Shown here: positions 34,818-45,293 of the stretch, in pieces | How the letters are laid out: each line of letters starts with the position of its first letter | Position numbering within the stretch: position 1 is the first letter of the stretch | Assembly (NCBI RefSeq): GCF_006715175.1 | Contig: NZ_VFMQ01000001.1 | Coordinates: 3,348,001 to 3,412,000, forward strand | Direction of reading: 5' to 3' | From: Curtobacterium citreum | Lineage (GTDB): Bacteria > Actinomycetota > Actinomycetes > Actinomycetales > Microbacteriaceae | Length of the DNA stretch: 64,000 nt | Made by a program: the position numbers and the translations under genes | Notes under the pieces: model-generated | What the model was told of the DNA's origin: nothing | The model's database searches: none | Seen by the model: the letters and a program-made list of their open reading frames with translations, nothing else

Positions 34818-35194
34818 CAGGCGTCCAGCTGGTCTGCGACGTGGCGCAGGATCGCGGCGATGCGCTCGCCGTTCTTCGGGTAGCGACCGTGCCGGAAGTC
34901 GCCGCTGATGCGGTCGAGCTCCTTCACGAGGTCCTCGACGATGACGGCCATGTCGTCGGCCGATCGGCGGGACATCTTCGCGAGGGACGGTGCGGGCTCG
35001 AGCAGGCGGGCGGACAGCGCCTGCGAGCCCTTCTTGCCCTGGACGACGCCGTACTCCAGCCGCGTCCCGGGCTTGACCGAGGTGACACCGTCCGGCAGCG
35101 AGGACGCGTGCAGGAACACGGACTCACCGTCGTCTCCGGAGATGAACCCGAACCCCTTCTGGTCGTCGTAGAACTTGACCTTGCCGGTGGGCAT
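34817..35194 (-). CDS. Cold-shock-domain protein with C-terminal extension
   Basis: 125 aa. Residues 1-67 form the OB-fold cold-shock domain with the RNA-binding motif KGFGFI and VFLHASSL; residues 70-125 are a helical extension (SADDMAVIVEDLVKELDRI, NGERIAAILRHVADQL) not found in CspA. Such extended Csp proteins paired with DUF3027 are common in Actinobacteria. RNA or single-stranded DNA binding is expected. ATG at 35194; divergent from the membrane-protein gene 55 bases away. Confidence 0.88.
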   Translation of the reverse strand: MPTGKVKFYDDQKGFGFISGDDGESVFLHASSLPDGVTSVKPGTRLEYGVVQGKKGSQALSARLLEPAPSLAKMSRRSADDMAVIVEDLVKELDRISGDFRHGRYPKNGERIAAILRHVADQLDA

Positions 35195-35237
35195 GCGTGG
35201 ACTCCTCGTGGTCGTGGAACGGCCGTGGTGCGTCGGA

Positions 35238-35243
35238 TATCCT
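35238..35243 (+). promoter_or_regulatory. Candidate -10 box of the 35250 gene (leaderless)
   Basis: TATCCT ends six bases before the ATG at 35250. Confidence 0.4.
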
Positions 35244-35249
35244 GGGTCG

Positions 35250-35549
35250 ATGGCCAAGCCGACCCGATCCACCGGGACCCCCCGCGACGCAGCGGACTCC
35301 TCGGTGACGTTCAATCGTACCGAACGCGTCCTCGGGTTCATGGTCGGGGGCATCTTCATCGCCGCCTTCCTGTGCATCGCGGCCATGATCGTGATGTGGC
35401 TGACCGTCCCGAGCGCCCAGGGTTCGATGCCCTGGCCCGTGATCATGGCGATCCCGCTGATCGGTCTGCCGATCGGGATGGTGCTCGTCTTCGTCCTCCT
35501 CGGTCTCACCTGGTCCAAGCGCGCCCGCGAGAACCGGTCGGCACGCTGA
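35250..35549 (+). CDS. Small two-helix membrane protein
   Basis: 99 aa. A hydrophilic N-terminus of about 28 residues with FNRTERVLGF, two membrane helices (FMVGGIFIAAFLCIAAMIVMW and VIMAIPLIGLPIGMVLVFVLL) joined by a short loop SAQGSMPWP, and a basic tail SKRARENRSAR. Resembles small conserved multidrug-ATPase-like or hypothetical proteins in Microbacteriaceae, with no function assignable. 28 bases ahead of the helicase-associated gene and probably co-transcribed with it. Confidence 0.75.
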   Translation: MAKPTRSTGTPRDAADSSVTFNRTERVLGFMVGGIFIAAFLCIAAMIVMWLTVPSAQGSMPWPVIMAIPLIGLPIGMVLVFVLLGLTWSKRARENRSAR

Positions 35550-35577
35550 GGACCGGCGACGACCGGAGCGGCGGACG

Positions 35578-37341
35578 ATGACGACCACCGCAGACCTCGC
35601 CGCACGCCTGCGCGCGACGCCCGACGACGACCTCGAACGACTCGTCGTCGCCCGACGGCTGCCCGCGGCCGTCCTCGCGGACTCCGGTCCGCAGCACGCC
35701 GCCGACTTCTTCGACCTCGCCGAGGCGCTGCGGACCGACGACGCCGTCGACGCCGCACTCGAGCACCTGCCCCGTGCCGCGCTGCTCGCGCTGCGGGACG
35801 GCGAGGCGGGTGACGCACTCGCCCCCGCCGTGGCGCTCGGCCTGGCGGACGCGTCCGGCGGCGTCGACGACGCGGTCGCGGCCCGCTTGGCCGCCCACCC
35901 CGACCTCGTGGCACTGGACCGGACAGGAGGCCCGTCCGGCGTCCGGCGGTCGGGCGACGTCACGCAGGCGGCTGACCCCGACCGCGCGCGCGCCACGGGT
36001 GCCGAACGCGCCTTCACGACGATGACCGTCCTCGCCGAGCTCCTGCGCGCCGTCCGCGCCGGGAGCGTGAAGGAGCTCGTGAAGGGCGGGATCGGGACGC
36101 CGCTCGCCAGGATCCTCGGCGAGCGCACCGGCACCGATCCCGAGCTCGTGCCCGACCGGCTCGCGCTCCTCGCCCGCGTCGGGTTCGCCGACCCCGGCGA
36201 AGGGCTCTGGCACACCACACCGGCGGGCGACGACTGGCTCGTCGCGCCGTGGCCGGACCGCTGGGTCGGGCTCGCCGGGCGCTGGCGGGACGCCCTCGAC
36301 CCGGCGGTGCACGACGTGCTCGAGACCGCCGGCGACGACCTGCGCGACCTCGTGGCGCTCGGGCGCTGGGCGTACCCGGCCGGTGCGCGGTGGCTCGACT
36401 CGGAGCTCCTCGTCGTGGCCGGCACCGCGGAGTCCATCGGGCTCGCGGTCGACGGTGTGCTCACCCCGACCGGTCGGGCCGTGCTCGACGGGGACGCCGA
36501 CGCCGCCGCCGCCGACCTGCCGCCCACGGTCGAGGGCGTGTACCTGCAGCACGACCTGACGGTCATCGCTCCCGGGCCGCTCTCCCCCGCCGACGACGCG
36601 GCCCTCCGCTCGGTGGCCGACCTCGAGGCCCCGGGGCTCGCGGCCCGGTACCGCGTGTCCGAGGAGTCCGTCCGCCGTGCCCTCCGCGCCGGCAGCACGA
36701 AGGACGAGCTCCTCGCGCTGCTGGACCGGCTGTCCGCCACGGGCGTGCCGCAGCCGCTCGGCTACCTCGTCGAGCAGGTCGCCGGACGCGACGGCAGCAT
36801 CGTCGTCGACGTCGGACCGGGCGGGGTCGGCACCCGGGTGCACGGCACGCCGGACCAGCTCGACCTGGTCGGGGTCGACGCCGAGCTCCGCCAGCTCACG
36901 TGGGAGCGGCCCGACCTGACGACCCTCGTGACCCGGCACCCGGCGCACGTGGTGCACGCGGCGCTCGAGGACCAGCGCTACCCGGCCGTGCTGACGGCCG
37001 CAGCCCGCCCCGCGACGCAGGGCGTGCCTCCCGTCCGTCGCCGTGCCGCCGGACGCACGCCGGAACAGGCGGCGCACGCACTCGTCGAGCGGCTGCGGCT
37101 GACGACCGAGCGCGGCGAGGCGGAGCCGGAGCAGGAGTGGCTCGGCCGGCAGATCGACCTGGCCGTGCGGGGGAAGACCCCGATCCGGCTGACGGTGCGC
37201 ATGCCGGACGGATCCGAACGGCCCGTCTCGATCATCCCGACCTCCGTCGCGGCCGGCCGTGTGCGCGGACGGGACACGGCGGTCGACGTCGAACGCACCC
37301 TGCCGCTGTCGCTCGTCGTGGCGGTCGAGAGCGAGGCGTGA
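35578..37341 (+). CDS. Helicase-associated domain protein (XPB/Ssl2-like N-terminal family)
   Basis: 587 aa. Winged-helix-like N-terminal repeats (ADLAARLRATPDDDLERLV, PRAALLALRDGEAGDAL) are followed by the helicase-associated domain recognised by VEGVYLQHDLTVIAPGPLSP and YRVSEESVRRALRAGSTKDELLALL, then a C-terminal beta domain ending in IIPTSVAAGRVRGRD. No Walker motifs, so it is not an ATPase itself. In Actinobacteria this protein is normally encoded next to the XPB-type helicase, as here, and is thought to assist it. Confidence 0.85.
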   Translation: MTTTADLAARLRATPDDDLERLVVARRLPAAVLADSGPQHAADFFDLAEALRTDDAVDAALEHLPRAALLALRDGEAGDALAPAVALGLADASGGVDDAVAARLAAHPDLVALDRTGGPSGVRRSGDVTQAADPDRARATGAERAFTTMTVLAELLRAVRAGSVKELVKGGIGTPLARILGERTGTDPELVPDRLALLARVGFADPGEGLWHTTPAGDDWLVAPWPDRWVGLAGRWRDALDPAVHDVLETAGDDLRDLVALGRWAYPAGARWLDSELLVVAGTAESIGLAVDGVLTPTGRAVLDGDADAAAADLPPTVEGVYLQHDLTVIAPGPLSPADDAALRSVADLEAPGLAARYRVSEESVRRALRAGSTKDELLALLDRLSATGVPQPLGYLVEQVAGRDGSIVVDVGPGGVGTRVHGTPDQLDLVGVDAELRQLTWERPDLTTLVTRHPAHVVHAALEDQRYPAVLTAAARPATQGVPPVRRRAAGRTPEQAAHALVERLRLTTERGEAEPEQEWLGRQIDLAVRGKTPIRLTVRMPDGSERPVSIIPTSVAAGRVRGRDTAVDVERTLPLSLVVAVESEA

Positions 37342-37401
37342 CGCCGAGGGCCGCGACGCGCAGCGTCCGGGCCGGGCACGGCAGCTCGCAGCCGCGACGC
37401 C

Positions 37402-37407
37402 TAGGCT
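37402..37407 (+). promoter_or_regulatory. -10 box of the XPB helicase gene (leaderless)
   Basis: TAGGCT lies eight bases before the ATG at 37416, with no ribosome-binding site between. Confidence 0.45.
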
Positions 37408-37415
37408 GATCCGTC

Positions 37416-39110
37416 ATGAACGGACCGCTGATCGTGCAGAGCGACCGCACCGTGCTCCTCGAGGTCGCGCACCCCGACGCCGAGGACGCGCGGCACGAGC
37501 TCGCCGCCTTCGCCGAGCTCGAACGCGCCCCGGAGCACGTGCACACGTACCGGATCACGCGGCTCGGGCTCTGGAACGCACGGGCGGCGGGGCACGACGC
37601 CGAGGCGATGATCGGCACGCTCGAGCGCTTCGCGAAGTTCCCGGTCCCGCAGAGCGTCACGGTGGACATCCGCGACACGGTGTCGCGCTACGGACGGCTC
37701 GTGATCCGGCGTGAGGAGCGTCCGGACGCCCCGGTGATCGCGAACTCACCCACCGAGGAGCTCGAGCGCCAGCCCGTGCTGCTCCTGACGGCCGAGGACC
37801 CGTCCGTCCTGGCCGAGGTGACCCGTTCGAAGCGGATCAAGCCGCTGCTCGGCGACCAGCGGTCGTCCTCGGAGATCGAGCTGCAGCCGTGGGCACGGGG
37901 CCAGGTCAAGCAGGAGCTCGTGAAGCTCGGCTGGCCGGCCGAGGACCTCGCCGGCTACACGCCCGGGCAGCCGCACCCGATCGACCTCGACACCGCGTCG
38001 TGGCACATGCGGCCGTACCAGGAGCAGGCGGTCGACACCTTCTTCGCGCAGGGTTCCGGCGTCGTCGTGCTCCCCTGCGGCGCGGGCAAGACGCTGGTCG
38101 GTGCCGGTGCTATGGCGACCGTCAAGGCGACGACGCTCATCCTCGTCACGAACACCGTGTCCGCGCGGCAGTGGCGCGACGAGCTCCTCCGCCGGACGAG
38201 CCTGACCGCGGACGACATCGGCGAGTACTCGGGCACGTCGAAGGAGATCCGCCCGGTCACCATCGCGACGTACCAGATCCTCACCGCCCGCCGGAAGGGC
38301 GAGTACACGCACCTGTCGCTCCTCGACGCCCTCGACTGGGGCCTCATCGTCTACGACGAGGTCCACCTGCTCCCCGCGCCGGTGTTCAAGCTGACGGCGG
38401 ACCTGCAGGCGCGCCGTCGGCTCGGCCTGACCGCGACGCTCGTGCGCGAGGACGGGCGTGAGAGCGACGTGTTCTCGCTGATCGGGCCGAAGCGCTACGA
38501 CGCCCCGTGGAAGGAGATCGAGGCGCAGGGCTACATCTCCCCCGCCGCCTGCTACGAGGTCCGGATCGACCTGCCGCACGCCGACCGGTTGGAGTACGCC
38601 GCGTCCGGCGACGACGAGCGCTACCGGCTCGCCGCGACGTCACCGGCGAAGACCCCGGTCGTGCGGGAGCTCATCGAGAAGCACCGCGGCGAGCAGATCC
38701 TGGTGATCGGCCAGTACATCGACCAGCTCGACGCGCTGGCGGAGTCGCTCGACGCCGCGGAGATCACCGGGGCGACGCCCGTCGACGAACGCGAGCGGCT
38801 GTTCCAGGCGTTCCGGCAGGGTGACATCGACGTCCTGGTCGTCTCGAAGGTCGCGAACTTCTCCGTCGACCTGCCCGACGCGACCGTGGCGATCCAGGTG
38901 TCCGGCTCCTTCGGGTCCCGTCAGGAAGAGGCCCAGCGACTGGGCCGACTCCTGCGCCCGAACAAGGACGGTCTGCCGGCGTCGTTCTACACGCTCGTGA
39001 CGCGGGACACCGTCGACCAGGACTTCGCGCAGAACCGGCAGCGGTTCCTCGCCGAGCAGGGGTACGCGTACACCATCCTCGACGCCGACCAGGTCCAGGC
39101 AGCCGCGTAG
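37416..39110 (+). CDS. XPB-type DNA repair helicase
   Basis: 564-aa superfamily 2 helicase of the bacterial XPB group. N-terminal damage-recognition-like domain (residues 1-200), Walker A LPCGAGKTLVGAG, motif Ia VTNTVSARQW, DEVH box as YDEVHLLPAP, motif III GLTATLVRED, the RED element in the same loop, thumb region, and motifs V and VI in VANFSVDLPDATVAIQVSG and QEEAQRLGRLLRP. ATP-driven 3'-5' DNA unwinding in nucleotide excision repair is expected. Its own -10 box suggests independent transcription from the preceding partner. Confidence 0.94.
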   Translation: MNGPLIVQSDRTVLLEVAHPDAEDARHELAAFAELERAPEHVHTYRITRLGLWNARAAGHDAEAMIGTLERFAKFPVPQSVTVDIRDTVSRYGRLVIRREERPDAPVIANSPTEELERQPVLLLTAEDPSVLAEVTRSKRIKPLLGDQRSSSEIELQPWARGQVKQELVKLGWPAEDLAGYTPGQPHPIDLDTASWHMRPYQEQAVDTFFAQGSGVVVLPCGAGKTLVGAGAMATVKATTLILVTNTVSARQWRDELLRRTSLTADDIGEYSGTSKEIRPVTIATYQILTARRKGEYTHLSLLDALDWGLIVYDEVHLLPAPVFKLTADLQARRRLGLTATLVREDGRESDVFSLIGPKRYDAPWKEIEAQGYISPAACYEVRIDLPHADRLEYAASGDDERYRLAATSPAKTPVVRELIEKHRGEQILVIGQYIDQLDALAESLDAAEITGATPVDERERLFQAFRQGDIDVLVVSKVANFSVDLPDATVAIQVSGSFGSRQEEAQRLGRLLRPNKDGLPASFYTLVTRDTVDQDFAQNRQRFLAEQGYAYTILDADQVQAAA

Positions 39111-39165
39111 CCGGCACACGAGTCGCTCCCAGGAAACCTCTAGGGAACGGTCAGAGGATGTGTCC

Positions 39166-39861
39166 ATGACCGATGGCCCCAAGATCCTGATCGTCGACGA
39201 CGAACCGAACATCCGCGACCTCCTCACGACCTCGCTGCGTTTCGCCGGGTTCGCCGTCCGTGCGGTCGGCAACGGGGCCCAGGCGATCTCGGCCGTGCTC
39301 GAGGAGGAACCCGACCTGATCATCCTCGACGTGATGCTCCCCGACATGAACGGCTTCGGCGTCACCAAGCGCCTCCGTTCCTCGGGCTACACCTCGCCGA
39401 TCCTGTTCCTCACCGCGAAGGACGACACCGAGGACAAGATCACCGGCCTCACCGTCGGCGGCGACGACTACGTCACGAAGCCGTTCTCACTCGACGAGAT
39501 CGTCGCGCGCATCAAGGCCATCCTGCGCCGCACGATGAACGACGAAGAGGACGCGATCATCCGCGCGGGCGAGCTCACGATGGACCAGGACACGCACGAG
39601 GTCACGATCGGCGACGCGCAGATCGAGCTGTCCCCGACCGAGTTCAAGCTCCTCCGCTACCTCATGCTCAACCCGAACCGGGTGCTGTCGAAGGCGCAGA
39701 TCCTCGACCACGTGTGGGAGTACGACTTCAACGGCGACGCCGGCATCGTCGAGTCCTACATCTCGTACCTGCGCCGGAAGCTCGACCAGTACTCGAGCGA
39801 GCCGATCATCCAGACGAAGCGCGGGTTCGGCTACATGCTGAAGGCGACGAAGGCGTCCTAG
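39166..39861 (+). CDS. OmpR-family response regulator (PrrA/MtrA-like)
   Basis: 231 aa. Receiver domain with DDE acid pocket in VDDEP, phospho-acceptor Asp in LIILDVMLPDMNG, Thr in LTAKDD and Lys in DYVTKPFS; then the winged helix TEFKLLRYLMLNPNRVLSKAQI and SYISYLRRKLD. ATG at 39166 is preferred to an in-frame GTG at 39160 because GAGG lies eight bases upstream of it. Partner of the downstream histidine kinase. A hairpin between them may reduce kinase expression. Confidence 0.92.
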   Translation: MTDGPKILIVDDEPNIRDLLTTSLRFAGFAVRAVGNGAQAISAVLEEEPDLIILDVMLPDMNGFGVTKRLRSSGYTSPILFLTAKDDTEDKITGLTVGGDDYVTKPFSLDEIVARIKAILRRTMNDEEDAIIRAGELTMDQDTHEVTIGDAQIELSPTEFKLLRYLMLNPNRVLSKAQILDHVWEYDFNGDAGIVESYISYLRRKLDQYSSEPIIQTKRGFGYMLKATKAS

Positions 39862-39873
39862 GGTCGCTCTCTC

Positions 39874-39904
39874 GGCGGGCGTCCGGTTCCACCGGACGCC
39901 CGCC
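39874..39904. terminator. Hairpin between response regulator and kinase genes
   Basis: GGCGGGCGTCCGG (39874-39886) pairs perfectly with 39892-39904, TTCCA loop. Followed by CTTATCCT, not a T-run; TATCCT at 39908-39913 could instead be a -10 box for the kinase gene. Confidence 0.7.
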
Positions 39905-39922
39905 GCTTATCCTCGGGACAGC

Positions 39923-41611
39923 ATGCACACGCGAATGAGCCGCTGGTGGGACGGGATCTCCCTCCGCACGAAGATCACCGGGATCACGGTGCTGCTCGTC
40001 GCGCTCGGGCTACTCGTCGCCGGACTCGGCACCATGACGGTGCTGTCGACGTACCTGATGTCGCAGCTCGACAACAACGTCAAGCAGACGACGGAGCAGC
40101 TCGAGGGCCAGAACATCAGCGACGGCGAGCAGTACTGCAAGCTGTCCGTCGTCCTGTCGCAGAGCGCCTACGTCGCGGCCTACGACTCCCGGGGCGACCA
40201 GATCTGCCAGACGAAGGCGTCGAGCCGGCCGGACATCCGCTCGCTCGACTTCTCGGCAGCCGCGCAGAGCTCGCAGCGCTTCTCGCTGTACGACAGCCAG
40301 CACAACCACGAGTGGCGTGCGCAGATCATCCCGGCGTCGCTGCAGAACCAGTCGAGCGGCACGTCGGAGACCGGTTACGTGCTCGTCGCGGTGTCGAGCG
40401 CGGACACCGACCAGACCATCGCACGGTTCACGGTCATCTTCCTGGGCTTCGGCATCTCGGTGATCCTGCTCGGCGCGATGCTCACCCGGCTCCTCGTCAC
40501 GGCCACCTTCGACCCGCTCCGCGACGTCGAGGACACCGCCGCCCGGTTCGCCGCCGGCGACTTCAACCAGCGCCTCGAGGCCGACACCCCGAACACCGAG
40601 GTCGGACGGCTCAACCGCTCGCTCAACGCGATGCTCGAGCGGATCGACTCGGCGTTCGAGGACCGCGAGCGCACGATCGACCAGATGCGCCGCTTCGTCG
40701 GCGATGCCTCGCACGAGCTCCGGACGCCGCTCGTGTCCCTGCGCGGCTACGCCGAGCTGTACCGGATGGGTGCCCTCCGCAAGGAGGAGGACGTGGCGCA
40801 GGCCATGGAGCGCATCGAGAAGGAAGCACAGCGGATGGGCCTGCTCGTGCAGGACCTGCTGCAGCTCGCGCGCATCGACGAGTCGAAGCCGCTGGAGCTC
40901 GGACCGGTCGACCTCGTCGCGATCGCCCGCGACTCCGCTCTCGACACGATGGCGTCGAACCCGGACCGCGAGATCCAGGTGCTCGTCGAGGACTCCGTCA
41001 CCGGGGTGAGCGTCGCGCAGCCCGTGCGGCCGACCCTGGCGAAGGGCGACACCGGCGAGGTCCCCGGTTCGCCCCCGTCGGCGAACACCACCGGGCCGAT
41101 CGCGTTCTCGCGGCAGACCATCGCGCGCCTGCGTGCCCGTCGGACGCGGGCGATGGGCGTCGAAGGCGGCGTGCCCACCGACGAGACCACCCCGCTGCCG
41201 ACGATCGTGCTGCCGGCCCGCCCACCGATCGTGCTGGCGGAGGAGAACAAGATCCGCCAGGTCGTCACGAACCTGATGGGCAACGCGATGCGCTTCACCG
41301 AGCACGACGACCCGATCGAGATCGGCATCGGCGTGGACGACGAGCGCGGGATGGCCCACATCGACGTGATCGACCACGGCGAGGGCATCCCGCCGCAGCT
41401 CCGCGACAAGATCTTCCAGCGCTTCTGGCGTGCGGACACCTCGCGTGCCCGGGACACCGGCGGTTCAGGGCTCGGCCTGGCGATCGTCTCCGGCATCGTG
41501 CAGGCGCACCACGGCTCGGTCGAGGTCTTCGACACCGAGGGCGGCGGCGCCACCTTCCGCGTCTGGCTCCCCCTGCTCCCCCGCGACTACACCCCGACGC
41601 CCACCGCCTGA
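39923..41611 (+). CDS. Sensor histidine kinase
   Basis: 562 aa. First membrane helix ITGITVLLVALGLLVAGLG, an extracellular domain of about 130 residues, a second helix FTVIFLGFGISVILLGAML, a HAMP linker (RDVEDTAARFAAGDFNQRLE), the dimerisation helix with phospho-His in DASHELRTPL, and the ATPase domain with N-box NLMGNAMRFTE, DHGEGIP and GGSGLGLAIV. About 75 residues rich in Pro, Thr and Arg are inserted in the kinase domain before the N-box. ATG at 39923; a second ATG at 39935 is equally usable. Confidence 0.92.
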   Translation: MHTRMSRWWDGISLRTKITGITVLLVALGLLVAGLGTMTVLSTYLMSQLDNNVKQTTEQLEGQNISDGEQYCKLSVVLSQSAYVAAYDSRGDQICQTKASSRPDIRSLDFSAAAQSSQRFSLYDSQHNHEWRAQIIPASLQNQSSGTSETGYVLVAVSSADTDQTIARFTVIFLGFGISVILLGAMLTRLLVTATFDPLRDVEDTAARFAAGDFNQRLEADTPNTEVGRLNRSLNAMLERIDSAFEDRERTIDQMRRFVGDASHELRTPLVSLRGYAELYRMGALRKEEDVAQAMERIEKEAQRMGLLVQDLLQLARIDESKPLELGPVDLVAIARDSALDTMASNPDREIQVLVEDSVTGVSVAQPVRPTLAKGDTGEVPGSPPSANTTGPIAFSRQTIARLRARRTRAMGVEGGVPTDETTPLPTIVLPARPPIVLAEENKIRQVVTNLMGNAMRFTEHDDPIEIGIGVDDERGMAHIDVIDHGEGIPPQLRDKIFQRFWRADTSRARDTGGSGLGLAIVSGIVQAHHGSVEVFDTEGGGATFRVWLPLLPRDYTPTPTA

Positions 41612-41664
41612 CGCCGCCGCCGGCGCCGCCGCCGGCGCGCCCGCCCCGCGCCCCGCCGCCCCCG
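41612..41664. repeat. CCGCCGCC-rich tract after the kinase gene
   Basis: About 50 bases of almost pure C and G built from GCCGCCGGC and CCCGCC units, containing GCCGCCGGCGCCGCCGCCGGC with internal dyads. Nothing coding is supported. Confidence 0.5.
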
Positions 41665-41687
41665 CCGAGGTGCCGGAATTTCGGCAT
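41665..41687. repeat. Left copy of 23-bp inverted repeat flanking an endonuclease-like gene
   Basis: CCGAGGTGCCGGAATTTCGGCAT. It also contains its own dyad, TGCCG-GAATTT-CGGCA. The complement of the copy at 42887-42909 matches it at 19 of 23 positions. Confidence 0.6.
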
Positions 41688-41809
41688 CTGGGCCCGCTCA
41701 GCCCCCGTCTTCGCTCCCTCGACGAGGGAGTCGCGGCGAGTCGTGGCACCTCGACGCTCCGATGTTCGACGTGTCGCGCCGCTCGAACGCCGTGGGCGCC
41801 GGCGGCTGA

Positions 41810-42718
41810 TCAGGACGATTGCCCCGAAGGCGCCATCCGCGCGAGGCGGCGCTGGACGAAGGCCTGTCGGAGCCGTTCGAAGAGCACGGCCGGTCGTGCT
41901 GCGTCGGACGCGGTGGCGTGGATCAGGATCCAGCCGTTCACCACGAAGCCGTTCGACCGTCGCTGGTCGTGTCGGAACGTCGAGCGGTCGCGATGGTGGT
42001 CGCCGTCGTACTCCAGGCCGATCCGGAGGGCCGGCCACGACAGGTCCACGCGCCCGAGGAATCCGCCGTCGTCATCGGTGACGTCGACGTTGATCTCGGG
42101 CTCCGCGAAGCCGGCGTCGACGACCGCCAGGCGCATGCGCGACTCCATCGGCGACTCGACACCGGGCCGCACGCGGGCGAGTGCGGCCCGCGCGCGACGC
42201 GCCGAACGGCTGCCTGCGACGATCGATGCCGCCAGGTCGTCCGGGGTCGCGAGGCCCGCCGGTCCGACGAAGTGGTCGCCGAGGACGACCAGTTCCTCCT
42301 CGGTGAGGAGACTCGCGCACTCGAACCAGGCCCGAGCGGGTGTGCTCACGCGGATCCCCCGGACGGTGTCGACCGGGACGTCGACGAGGCGGGTGCGATG
42401 AGGTGTGACCTGCGGCCGTCGCATGATCGGGCTGTCGCCGATGGACGTCACGTGCACCGGCCCGCCGTCGAACCGAGCCGGGACCGGCCCACCCCACAGG
42501 CGCGCTGCGTCGAGGTGGCTCACGAACTGGTCGCGCCGCATGACGACCGCGATCGCCTCGACCAGTCGCAGGTCGAGATCCACCGGTGCGCGGACACCGT
42601 GGATCGGAGCCGTGAGGTCTCGTCGGGTCAGCCGGGTCCGGCTGCTGCCGGTGGCGACCGCGTCTCGGACGCGGAACGCCTCGGTGTCGAACCGGGGCGG
42701 CTCGGATCGTCTCTGCAC
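41810..42718 (-). CDS. Endonuclease-like protein (AbiEi/DUF559-type architecture)
   Basis: 302 aa from the GTG at 42718. An N-terminal helical, possibly DNA-binding region (FDTAFR-like start RFDTEAFRVRDAVATG, RTRLTRRDL), the VSHLDAARLWGGPVP segment and TPARAWFECASLLTEEELVVLGD are typical of a widespread Microbacteriaceae family. The C-terminal part has a nuclease-like core: EINVDV, GRVDLSWPALRIGLEYDGDHH with Asp/Glu residues, and a final VLFERLRQAF helix. Related to AbiEi or very-short-patch-repair-like nucleases by layout; biochemical role unknown. Lies alone between inverted repeats. Confidence 0.65.
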   Translation of the reverse strand: MQRRSEPPRFDTEAFRVRDAVATGSSRTRLTRRDLTAPIHGVRAPVDLDLRLVEAIAVVMRRDQFVSHLDAARLWGGPVPARFDGGPVHVTSIGDSPIMRRPQVTPHRTRLVDVPVDTVRGIRVSTPARAWFECASLLTEEELVVLGDHFVGPAGLATPDDLAASIVAGSRSARRARAALARVRPGVESPMESRMRLAVVDAGFAEPEINVDVTDDDGGFLGRVDLSWPALRIGLEYDGDHHRDRSTFRHDQRRSNGFVVNGWILIHATASDAARPAVLFERLRQAFVQRRLARMAPSGQSS

Positions 42719-42886
42719 GACTCGAGCGTTGCCGACGGCGGTTCCCAGCCGACCGCCTCGGGTCGATCTGTGGAGAAGATCTCGCCACGTCCCTCCAGGC
42801 CGAACCCGGCCGGTGCGCACCCAGGTGACACGACTCGCCGCATCAGCGACGCCCGGGTGTGACCGCCGGGCGTCTGGCGCGGCCGG

Positions 42887-42909
42887 ATGCCAGAATTTCG
42901 GAACCTCGG
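42887..42909. repeat. Right copy of 23-bp inverted repeat flanking the endonuclease-like gene
   Basis: ATGCCAGAATTTCGGAACCTCGG, in opposite orientation to 41665-41687, with four mismatches. Confidence 0.6.
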
Positions 42910-42963
42910 CGAACCCGACCGCGCGCGCGACCACCGCACCGCACCGCCCGCGCCCCTCGCACG

Positions 42964-43002
42964 CAGAAGGGCCCCGCACGCGCAGCGTGCGGGGCCCTTC
43001 TG
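42964..43002. terminator. groEL terminator
   Basis: An 18-bp perfect stem, CAGAAGGGCCCCGCACGC (42964-42981) with 42985-43002, closed by a GCA triloop, 11 bases after the groEL stop. Confidence 0.85.
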
Positions 43003-43012
43003 TCAGGACCGC

Positions 43013-45101
<2,089 letters not shown>

Positions 45102-45293
45102 GATCTCTTGCTCCCTGGTGGTGCTGGTGCAGACGACGGGTCGTCGTTGGTGCGGACGACAGGCCGTCGTCTGGCGATGACTCTGACCGAACAAGCGCGG
45201 CGTGGCAAGGGTTGTGACGCCCTTTCACGCCGATTCCGTCAGAATTCAACGTCCCGGAAACACCGCCGTAACGAACCCGGCGCGGGGAGCGCG

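Noticed and set aside
35506..37077. Long minus-strand frame opposite the helicase-associated gene
   Set aside because: Composition is that of an antisense frame in high-GC DNA (Val/Asp/Arg-rich, no motif), and the plus-strand gene is well supported.
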